This document shows positions 55,133 through 64,000 of a stretch of 64,000 nt of DNA, piece by piece. Numbering within the stretch: position 1 is the first letter of the stretch; every line of letters starts with the position of its first letter. The stretch comes from Phytophthora quininea (Eukaryota; Oomycota; Peronosporomycetes; Peronosporales; Peronosporaceae). The position numbers and the translations under genes were made by a program. The stretch spans positions 1 to 64,000 of the forward strand of contig JAAVTG010000537.1 of the NCBI GenBank assembly GCA_011947345.1. The letters are read 5' to 3'. The notes beneath the pieces are model-generated. The model was not told the origin of the DNA and ran no database searches. It saw only the letters and a program-made list of their open reading frames with translations.

Positions 55133-56708
55133 ATGGCACTGACGTCGCAGCCGCTGGGCATCTCGCTGCCCCCACAGGACCCGCACGCGCTGTCCGTGTC
55201 GATGCCCGACTGGAGCCACGTTGTGGGCTACGAGGAAGGCCGTTCGGAGGTGCTGAGCGCCATGGCCTGTGGCTACCCTCGCTTCTTCCGCCACCCTCTG
55301 GTGGTGGAGCTCACGGCCTTTGTCCAGCGCCAGAGCTTCCCCAAGACGACCCAGAGACGTGGGAGCTGCTGCCAGTGCCCACGGAGGCGGTGGCCGAGAG
55401 ACTGCGGCGCTTCCTGGTGGACAGCAACCCGCAGACGGCCAAGGAGGAGCAAGTCTCAGTCCACTCCATTCAGGAGACGCTGTACATCGTTCGCTTCCCC
55501 ACGCGCTGGCGAAGACGGCGGCGCAGTTCTGGCAGCACTCGGGGAAATCGTCTCGTCCAGACACGCGCAGAGGCTGCTACAGGCGCTCAAGGGGCAAGGG
55601 GAAGCGCCGAAACTCGGCCAGACAGAGAGCCACTCGCAGCTCAAGAAGCGCATTGGGGAATTTACCTTCCAGGACAAGAAGATGTTGAGCACAAGGTGGC
55701 GCTCTATCCGACAGGTATGGCTGCCATCTTCTCGTGTGTGCGGCTGCTGCAGAAGTTCCGAGGGAAGGAGGTCAAGAGCATCCTGGTGGGCTTCCCCTAC
55801 GTGGACACTCTGAAGATCCTCAAGAGGGAGCAGTGGTGCAAGCAGGGCGTCTACTTCTACCCGACAGTGGGGAGAAAGAGAAGGCAGAGATTGAGCAGAT
55901 TGTCTCTAGGGAAAAGGTGCTGGGCATCTTCACTGAGTTCCCGAGCAATCCGCTGCTGTCCATGGCCGACCTCAAGTGGCTGTCCAAACTGGCGCATAAC
56001 AACGGCACGGCGCTGGTGGTGGACGACACGGTGGCGTCCTACAATGTGAACACCATGTACCATGGCTGCGCGGACCTGGTGGTGACCAGCCTGTCGAAGA
56101 TTTTCAGCGGCACGGGCAACGTCATGGCTGGCAGCGTGGTGCTGAACCCTGCCGCGCCTAAGGCGAAGGAGCTCGCGGCGCTGTTTGACTCGGAGGGTGA
56201 CTCTTTTCTTGTCGAGGATGACGTTGCGGTGCTGTTGGAGACCTCGAAGGACCTGGCGGCGCGTCAGGCGAAGACTAACGAGACAACTGCTGCCATTGTG
56301 GAGCGACTGCAGAAGCACCCGCTGGTGAAGCAGGTCTATTACCCTACGCTAAGCGGAGCTGAGGCGCTGTATGATCCGTTCCTGTTCCCATCGGAGCAAC
56401 AAGGCAAGCCCCGATACGGCCCCCTGCTCTCCATTCTACTGCCCGGTGGATTGGAGCCCGCCAAGGCCTTTTACAACACATTGACCATCGCCAAGGGCCC
56501 GAGCCTCGGAACCAACTTCTCCCTTTGCTGTCCGTACTCTTTGCTTGCCCACTACCAGGAGTTGGATTTTGTCGAGTCTTGTGGCGTTGACCGCAATCTC
56601 ATTCGCATTTCGATCGGATTGGAGGACATTGAGGTGATTTGGACCGACTTTGAGAAGGCCTTCGCTGCTGCCAGCGTCTTCATTACACCCGAAGCAGCGA
56701 CCAAGTAG
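55133..56708 (+). CDS. Cystathionine gamma-synthase (fungal type), five frame breaks
   Basis: PLP-dependent Cys/Met-metabolism enzyme that makes cystathionine from an activated homoserine and cysteine. The N-terminus MALTSQPLGISLPP with DPHALSVSMPDWSHVVGYEE and CGYPRFFRHP is the leader typical of the fungal enzymes. Then come KVALYPTGMAAIF, FTEFPSNPLLSMADL, VVDDTVASYNV and the PLP-lysine motif SLSKIFSGTGN, ending ISIGLEDIEVIW. Frames run 2-1-0-2-1-0. Each step is one lost base, at C4 55339-55342, C4 55497-55500, G4 55541-55544, about 55680, and C3 55860-55862. Five added bases give exactly 527 codons. Loss of an essential biosynthetic enzyme by five separate one-base deletions in unaltered protein sequence is implausible, so I regard the gene as functional in the organism. 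Confidence 0.9.
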
Positions 56709-56995
56709 AGACTAAGTAATGATGCAGCTGACCCGAGCGAACTTCCCACCGCTGATGCATTTACTGTCCTATCAGCAAAGTGCATCACCGATGGAGATTT
56801 GCTACGCATGCCAAACATATTTTTAGTGTCCATGGGACGCTATTTTGATAGGCATCCGGAGGTAGTACGAGACTAAATGGAAATCTTCAGAGCTGAGATT
56901 GTTCGCATGGAGCTGTGAGACGAGCAGGTTGCAATTTGCGCTGCTGGGGTGGTAGTGCTGGCTCTGTAGGCGATGAGTCCTGCAGTTTCGTTAGG

Positions 56996-59449
56996 ATGGA
57001 GTACAGCTCAACCAAGGACGAGCGCGCGATCTGCGTGGGGGAAGACGCTGATGTTCGCTTCAGTGCTGATCGGTACCGAGTATTGGACGAAGATCAGCAG
57101 CAGCGAGAGGTTTGCGAAGATTTCACGTTTGATGGCTCAAAGTGGTCTGGATGAACTAACGTTGAGCTGCTTGCAGGAGGAAGAAGTGGCGCGTATCATC
57201 GGAGACATGGAGGCCCAACGTCGTGAACGCGGTATTCCAGGACGAAGAGCAGCGAGACGAGAACCAATGACCAATTTGCGGACAAAGGACAAGAGAGAAC
57301 CTCGTCGAAGTAGCGACCGTCGCTCCTGTATGGATCTTTCGGATAGCGGGGACCAGTTGGTAACCAGTGCTTTTGATGGAGTCTCACAGTCTTTCCAGAA
57401 GCAAATTCTTCTCGAGCTGCAGAAACTAAAAGAGACGCAGTTGCTCGAATTTGAGGCTCTGGAACGATTGAAAAGAGAAAAGGACGAAGCTGAGCGCAAA
57501 GCACGTCGTTTGGAAATGAAGCTGCGCGAGCAAGAGCAGAGATCTCGAAAGGAAGGCCAACGAGGCCAGCGTGCGTTATCTGCCCGAAACAGCAAGCGAG
57601 AACGAGATTTTATTGCATACGAGGGTGCTGGTTCAGAAGACGACGAGCAGTTTTATTCAGCTGAGAATAAGGATTTTGGGGATATGTGTGAGAAAGAAGG
57701 CTCCTCTGACACCGAGGGAACTGACCCAGAGGTAATCGATTGGGACGACCAAGAGATGTCGCCGCCGCCGTATTGCTTTGTTGCTTCTCCAGCGGTACGT
57801 CTAACTAACCACCAAAACTGAGATAGACAGGATGTGTGAGCTAACTTTCCTTCTTTACTTTGACGACTAGACATCTCCCTTCAAGCGAACGTCTGGTTGG
57901 CCTTCTTGGTGTGCCGCAGATGAATCAGCACCTCCAGGTACCTAATGGGGTGTATTGCCAGGCTACAAGTAGTAGAAGTACTTACCGTTTTAAATTCTAT
58001 GGCAGGTTGCAATTCACGAGAGTCACCAAAGTCTCGATCCCGAAGCAAGATTGAAACGTTTTCCATGTCAAGAAGGTCGTCCTCAGGTCCTTCCAGGCGA
58101 AGTCTATCGCGCAGTCCTTCAGCAACAAGATCACGACAAAGTATTCGAGACAGTCAAAGGCTGCGTCGATCAGGTGCATTCTTTGAAGAGAAGGCTCGAG
58201 CGCAAGCTGAAGCTGAACAGCGAGAAAAAGAGGCCGCTGATCGTCTAGAGCGAGCTTGTCGTGCGGCTCCTCCCAAAAACTTTTGGAACGTGAAGCTGTG
58301 GCCACAGAACGCAGGTCTCGGCAGATGCAGGCACTCGAACGAAGGGTGAGAGATGCACGCGATATGCAGGTGAAGGCTCGAGGTGTGCCCATATCAACGT
58401 ACCTTACAGCACATGATGCTGAAGAAGCTGAGCAAAGCCGTAAAATACGTATCCGTCAGCGTGCTCAAGACATGTTCGAGGCTGCCAAATTGCCGCCACA
58501 GATGGAGGGCACAAATAAAAGTGTTGGTGATGCAGATGCCAGTGGCGAGGTCCCTCAGATATCTGTAAAAATGAAAAAGAAGCTCGTGGCAGCAGCCGAG
58601 GAAGTAGCAAGGCGACAGAAGCCACGACCGAAGCCTGTCCCAAAGTTCGACCAACTCCACGCGCAGTGGGAAGCTTCAATGAAGAGAAGAAAGGAGCAAT
58701 CACGTCGTAGCCAAGACGAGGAAGATGCTGCCAACGACGCTACTGAGACGATGTCAAGGACGAAGAGCACAGAGTTTTTCAAGACTCGTAAAGCAGAACT
58801 AGTAGACCTGCAAGCGAGGAAGGAGGCGCGAAAACAGCGCCAACTGGCGAAAGAGGAAGTGATCCGACAGCATGCCAAGCGAGCGCAGGACAAAGTGTTA
58901 GCACGAGCGCGAGCATCAGGAGCTGACGTCGGAAGTCAGAGGAGACCCACCAAATCGGAGACGCTACGAGTGCAAAAGCTGACGACTCAATCTGCCAAGA
59001 AGCAAAAGGAACGTGAGCGAGAAGAGCGCGAAGCTGAGGCTCGAGAGAGACGTCGTGAAGAAGCAGTTCGGCGTGTTCGAGCGCAGGTGAAGCAGTCTGA
59101 GAATATCCGCCGAGACAACTATGCTGGTAATTTCGTGGCTTTGAAATCGCTGGACGAGTTGGCGAAGGAAAAGGTTCGAGAGCAGCGGCAGCAGTTCAAG
59201 GAGGCGATTGCACGCAATCGAGAGAAATTGTTGGCTGCTGCGGCAACAAGGCCGAGCTTGATGGAGCGCTTTACGACAGGAGTGAAGCGCGAGACTCACC
59301 GTCGATCAGCTCTGGAAGCGGTTGTCAAGACTGTTTTCCAAAACGACTTGTCAGTTCTTAAGGGCGTCTTGACAGACGATGAGCAGGAACTTGCTCGTGA
59401 GATGGTAGCGGCGGATGACGAAAGAAATGAGACTTTAGGCGGCGAGTGA
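56996..59449 (+). CDS. FAM161-like coiled-coil protein, four exons
   Basis: Exons 56996-57109, 57177-57794, 57871-57937 and 58006-59449. Introns are 67, 76 and 68 bp; the second and third start GTAC(G/C)T and all end in AG, the first has a non-standard GTTTGC donor but a GAACTAAC branch site and TTGCAG. One A is missing at AAAAA 58275-58279 (joining PPKK to LLEREAVATERR); then the length is exactly 748 codons. The product is mostly charged coiled coil. The segment QVKARGVPISTYLTAHDAEE with RIRQRAQDMFEAAKLPPQM resembles the FAM161 (UPF0564) domain, known from centriole and ciliary proteins. In an oomycete this points to basal bodies of zoospore flagella. An alternative single-frame start at 56973 reads through intron 1. 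Confidence 0.65.
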
Positions 59450-60003
59450 TGAAAAACAATAGGAAACACAGTCGTTGAATTTGAGACTCGTTAGGGTAAT
59501 CGAAGTCCGACTTCGTTTCCACCGTGACACGCGCCAGCTCCTTCACCATTCGAAGTCCAACTAAAACAAGACGGTTTTCGAGGAATCCGTCCTTTTACCG
59601 CTTGTGAACCAGCCTTGGATGATGTGCTCCACTGTACAGCGAAGAATAGGCCTAAGTCATGTTGGAGCGAGAGCAATTCAATATCTTTATTCTGCTCTCG
59701 TGTGTCCGCATTCAGTCGTCGTTGTAGTTTCTTATCGATTGTGTCAGGCCTCTGTTGGTGGCGTCAGTTCTTGGAGACGTGTGTTGAAGAGGCATTATCA
59801 GGCTCGTTGAGCTACCATTGCCATAGCTGCTGAAAATTGCGCTTCGAGCTTCGACCAGATCCTAGTGATCTCCTTCATCGTGATGATACAGTATCCATCC
59901 TCCACCTACTGCTATTGTGCTCTCTGCTTCTGCCTTGAGATGAACATGTATGTTCCAAGTCGCCAGTGCTGGGATAGTGTCGATCTGACGCTTGGAAGTG
60001 TCT
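59450..60003. other. Convergent intergenic region
   Basis: 554 bp between the stops of the FAM161-like gene and kinase gene 4. Small open frames show no domain. Confidence 0.55.
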
Positions 60004-62826
60004 CTACAGAATCACGCAGCAGTGGGGATCTACACAAGTAGATGTCGCCGTAGGTGCTGCAATATTACCTGGATCAAGTGGTACATCGACTGGTAAAACC
60101 CGTTCTCCTGGGGAAGCTCGGCCTTCCTCCGCACTTGACAGTTTTTTCAGAGAAGTGGTCGCCTTTCTTCTCTTCCAGATCCAAGTCACCGGCGTAAGGT
60201 AATCGTTCAGCAAATGAGCCAAGTGCTTTGACGACAAGGTCGAGATCAAGTCGGTCACTTGAGTTTCACAACACATTCGTGTCACAATTTCCCACTCTTT
60301 TTCTTCAAAGCGAACTGGTCGAGGTGGAAGCTTGCCTTTCTTGACCTGTTGTTCGATTATTACGTCTAGTTTAGTTCCCCACGGATACGTCCCGCTCACA
60401 GCTTCGACAATGCACATGCCAAACGAGTAGACGTCCGATTCGAAGGTTGGCCCTGCACCTTTGAGACATTCAGGCGCTTTCCATCTAAAGGCACCGACAG
60501 GTTTCCCACCGTCACATGTTCGGAGGCAACTGAGGCCGAAGTCCATGAGTTTGGCTCGGCCGTCGACGTCGATGAGGATGTTGTCGCATTTCAGGTCTGC
60601 ATGAACGACATTTTGCATGTGAAGTCCTTGCAATCCGACGGCAGCGTCGTGTAGATATCCCCAAATCTTGACTTTATCCTTTTCGATTTTAGAGCGTTGG
60701 TCGAGGCTCCTCGAGAACTTGTCGCCTTCTCCATCAAGAAGCTCACAGACAAACTGACGCCCGTCAAAGCAAACTCCATAGAGAGTGGCGATATTGGGGT
60801 GACGCAAACCGAACCAAATGTTGATTTCCTCGTGCATGACTTGATTCAGGATCAAATTCTTCATCATTTTACTATCTTCGGTTGAACCAGTGCCTTTTAG
60901 AGTCTTTATTGCCACCAATGAACCTAACCAAGTCCCACGAAATACATTCCCAAAAGCACCGCCACCAAGGTCGCTGAAAGATTTTTGTCGAATGTCCCTA
61001 GCCGACAGACGCCATTCAGAACGCTGTGGTTCGGCTGAGGAGATCGAGTGCGTCTTCAGAACGCCGAAATGAGGCCCGTAGGAAGTATCCAAACCACGCA
61101 ACTCGGGCTTGAATTCTGACGTAAATACCTTTTCCGCCGCCTCCATAGCATATTCTAGCACGGTTGTTTCTTTCGATGCATTTTGGCGCTGAGTCGGAGC
61201 CTCATCAAACTCGAACTCATCGTCACTTTGGTCGTCATCGGCACTCGATTCTTGCTCTTCTTCTTGTTCGATGGCGATCATCCGCTCAAGTATCATCGCT
61301 TGCGCCACCTTTTGCTCACTTGCCGACAAACATATATTTCCCTCAATCGTCTTGCTCTGAATTGCTTCAGAGGCTGCTACAAGTCGCTCAAGGCGAAACA
61401 CAACCTCTGCTGCTTGGATCCGCTTTGATGGGCTTGAACAGCACATAGCGGATACCAAATTCCATTCTTCCTCACTGAAACCTTCTGGCGAGAAACCTGC
61501 TTGTTACTCCTTTGGCACTCGTGACAGTCACTGTTGAGCTTTAGTAGCGTCCCACTAAATGCCTGTAGAATGCATCTTCCCAACCGGTAGATATCGTCCG
61601 AGTACCCCAAACAGTGTGATGCATGAGCAGGTAAGGACATACCATCGCCTGGTTCCGGTTCACCTTCCGGCTCGAGAACAGGCGGCGGCGACCGTGATTG
61701 AGGTTGGCTTTCCTTGTTGCTGAAGTAAAACCCAGTCAATCTACCCCGTCTTCCTGCACCGACCAGAATATTGTACAAAGCAATATCTCCGTGAACGATA
61801 TCATTGGCGTGCAAATACTGAATAGCCAGTGCTGTGTCCAGGAGTATTTGCCATATCCCCACATCAGCAGGGTCAGCACCATTTACGTTAATGTAAATAA
61901 CGGAGGAAGGATCTTAACTCACTCAGTTAGTCTTAGGGAAAGTTTCGACTGAAGGCAAATGCATCGAGTCCGCACTCGATGCTCACTGCTATAAAAAGAC
62001 GTCTATAGTCCTTTTCGTACGCGCCAAACAATTGCAGCACTGTCGGATACCTTAGCGAATACCACAATGCTACCACATTTTGAAAGCCCTGCGTCTTATA
62101 ATCGAACGATGCAACTTCCTCCACAGTAACAGCGGCATCTTTCCAAAGACCTCGGTAGCGCAAAGCTAACGACGTGACAGAAAACGGAATGCCTGAATAT
62201 GTAATGTTGTTGGGTAAAATGCTCCACTCAGGACTGTGATCCGTTCCTCTTGCAACCAACTCGGCCAGCTCATTAACCACAGCATCCATGCCCAGTCGCG
62301 AATTCGCATTATGGCAACACATCCGCTCAATTAGTTCCCACTCTTGATCAGCGAAGCCGTTTGGACGTGGAGGAATTCCACTTGACTCAAGAACAGACAA
62401 TATAACCTCAGAATCGGCGAGCAAAGCACCGTACGGAGGCTTACCACTAAGAGCAAAAATCGCGCACATACCAAAGGAATACACGTCGGACTTGAAAGAG
62501 GCCAAACTGCCGGACAAACATTCTGGTGCTTGCCAACGAAGACGATCCGCCTGACGTCCCCTATCTTGATCTCTGTCAGCACGAAAGCTGTAGTCAAAGC
62601 CAGCCAAATGTGCTTGACCGTCACGCCCAATACGAAAGTTGCAAGGTTTTACATCGCTGTGGACGATGCCATCGTGGTGGAGGCCTCGTAGAGCTTTGTC
62701 AATTTCATACAGTTTCTTCCATATATCAATTCTCTTGCGGTTCTGCATTGCATTGAATCCGAAGAAACTATGCCGCGATTCGTTCCAGTAGCTTTCCACA
62801 ATTCCGACACTACTGATCTCCGTCAT
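60004..62826 (-). CDS. Tandem triple-kinase protein: two pseudokinases then an intact kinase
   Basis: From right to left. Domain 1 (from about 62826) lacks most of its N-lobe; it has IVHSDVKPCNFRI, then LAGFDYS where DFG is expected, RWQAPECL and SDVYSFGMCAIFAL. Domain 2: N-lobe SLALRYRGLWKDAAVTVEEV (about 62170-61933), C-lobe VHGDIALYNILVG with LTGFYFS for DFG. Domain 3 (61458-60004, unbroken, 484 codons): GGGAFGNVFRGTW, VAIKTL, VVHADLKCDNILI, KLMDFGLSCL, FRWKAPECL, SDVYSFGMCIVEAV, and a Cys-rich tail ending CCVIL. The last resembles a CaaX prenylation box (C-V-I-L). The start of the domain-3 ORF continues the C-lobe end of domain 2 (EGFSEEEWNLVSAMCC), which is the evidence that they are one gene. 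Breaks lie near 61900-61930 and 61500. Membrane anchoring via prenylation is inferred. Confidence 0.75.
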
Positions 62827-62835
62827 ACCAAACAC

Positions 62836-63200
62836 TACTGCAACTAGAGCTTAAAATTGAGTTCTTTTCCGCCGTCGATACTCCCGCCCCCTCAGTTGCC
62901 TCCTCCATCGTGGGGGCGTCACGTCCTTGATCATCTCGGTGGCCTCGGCCACTTCCGTCACCTCTGTGATTTCCTTGGTCGTGTCCTTGGTCGGATTGTG
63001 CATCGGTTTGCGGTGGTTCTTCGACGGGGGTGCTGGGGCTTTTGGCCCTCCGTCACCTCAGCCTCCTCCACCATTACATCCACCTCCACCGTCACATCAG
63101 TCTCCTCCACGGCTGTATCCAGTATCTCAATCATCGTCTCCGTCTCGGTCGTCGTCTCCACCTCGTTCGGCTGTACAAACTCGCCTCTGGCGGTCGTAGA
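62836..63200. repeat. Polypyrimidine/TCC-rich low-complexity tract
   Basis: Imperfect TCC(A/G)CC and GTCTCC repeats on the plus strand. On the minus strand the same bases encode an acidic Glu/Val/Thr-rich tail (EVETTTETETMIEILDTAVE, then EETDVTVEVDVMVEEAEVTEG). It separates the truncated kinase from kinase gene 4. Confidence 0.65.
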
Positions 63201-64000
63201 CCACCAAAATGTTGCAACACGTCAACGCTCCATGGACTAATTGATGTCGATGCAACACCTGCAGCCCTTCAGCGACTTGAACGAAGATTTTCCAAAACAG
63301 CTCCATGTCTTGTTCATCGCGGAAGAACTTGATCAGGTTCCCTTGTGGCGCGTCCTCACACACATACACTAGTTCAGAACCAATGTGACAGCCCCAAGAA
63401 GCTCGAGAATGTTCGGGTGTGGCGGGAGATCAAGCCAGGCTTGCAGGTCTCTCGAAAAAGGATCCCGAGCCACCATTGCGATCTCGAAACTAGCTTCTTG
63501 ATTACAACGCGTTCGATCTGACCGTCATGGTATCACATCGCCTGGTGCGTCTGCCCAAAAGTGCTCACTGCTGGCATGTCGTCGTTTACATCCAAGCTGT
63601 TGACGGAGACGAACCGCTCGAGCACTTCCACCTCTTTGATTCGAGCGAACCTCTTGACTCGGTTTAAGCCACTTTGAAGAGGGTCTGGTGCTGCTCAGTC
63701 AGAGTCTCATTTTCCGATTGTTGCTTGATCTGAATCAGCGCAATCTCCAAATTCCGCTCGCTTCTCATCTCCCTCATCAACTTACGATCAGAAGCGATGG
63801 AAATGCTTCTTTCTAGGCTGTCAAACTGGTCCGTTTGAGTATACTCCCAGTCATCTCTCCACTTGTTCAGAATTTCGTAGTCGTCTGGATTGCCTTTGGT
63901 CGCGATTCCATTGACAACGAGATGCACGTTGAAGATCCGCTGAGCAAAAGCGTCGTAGTCAGCGAGACGAACCAGCAACGGCTTTCGCCTGGTAATCTTG
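62958..64000 (-). CDS. TKL kinase 5, truncated after the catalytic loop; 5' end outside window
   Basis: The open frame enters from beyond 64000 (VRLADYDAFAQRIFNVHLV), with helical RKLMREMRSERNLEIALIQI; then, in other frames, VKRFARIKEVEVLERFVSVN, a kinase N-lobe (FEIAMVARDPFSRDLQAWL, PPHPNILELLGAV), hinge YVCEDAPQGNL, and LVHGALTCCNILVVYDRQ. There the kinase homology stops: no DFG, APE or later helices. The frame then continues (after one indel) into an acidic Glu/Val/Thr-rich tail and a basic end RPRTRPRKSQR at 62958. HGA instead of HRD and lack of a C-lobe mean it cannot be an active kinase. Two or three indels lie between 63664 and 63370. Confidence 0.65.

Noticed and set aside
54701..55564. 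A 287-codon minus-strand ORF upstream of and antisense to cystathionine gamma-synthase
   Set aside because: Antisense shadow of a strongly conserved enzyme; composition (Cys/Trp/Arg-rich) unlike protein.

Overview
The window is eukaryotic and almost certainly from an oomycete, most likely Phytophthora or a close relative. The signs are short GT-AG introns (54-76 bp), an M96-type mating-specific protein, a cluster of tyrosine-kinase-like (TKL) kinases, a fungal-type cystathionine gamma-synthase, a FAM161-like cilium/centriole protein (expected where zoospores are flagellate), and a Ty3/Gypsy retrotransposon with two RNase H regions. Species cannot be fixed from the sequence alone.

Layout. 1-12.8 kb: one antisense Ty3/Gypsy element with near-identical LTRs, the left one cut by the window edge. 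12.8-16.8 kb: AT-rich spacer, a transposase remnant, an unknown two-exon gene and an M96-type gene. 16.8-34.4 kb: a giant near-perfect palindrome with two arms of about 8.4 kb around an 858 bp asymmetric spacer. The arms hold a Myb/SANT-coiled-coil gene and decayed ORFs, all present twice in opposite orientation. 34.4-64 kb: ordinary gene-dense DNA holding a BTB/NPH3-like protein, a nucleotide-sugar transporter, three linked NicO/UreH-like membrane proteins, three TKL kinases, a Myb protein, a very long ARM-repeat protein, cystathionine gamma-synthase, a FAM161-like protein, a tandem triple-kinase gene and a truncated kinase running off the right edge.

Two themes cut across the window. First, reading frames of obviously conserved genes break again and again, and most breaks I could examine closely would be closed by one extra base, usually in a short homopolymer (G4, C4, A4-A5). 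After such corrections the coding lengths of seven separate genes become exact multiples of three. I therefore read most frameshifts as assembly indels rather than gene decay. Genuine decay also occurs: kinase 3 has DFG changed to AFG and a 30-nt insert with a stop. Second, the seven kinase domains form a graded series from canonical to clearly degenerate. The only two with all catalytic residues are also the only two with unbroken ORFs.

The most unusual structures are the palindrome, a 10-11 bp DNA word repeated through the retrotransposon in all three reading frames and both strands, and the pseudokinase-pseudokinase-kinase tandem gene whose first domain reads GFD where DFG should be.
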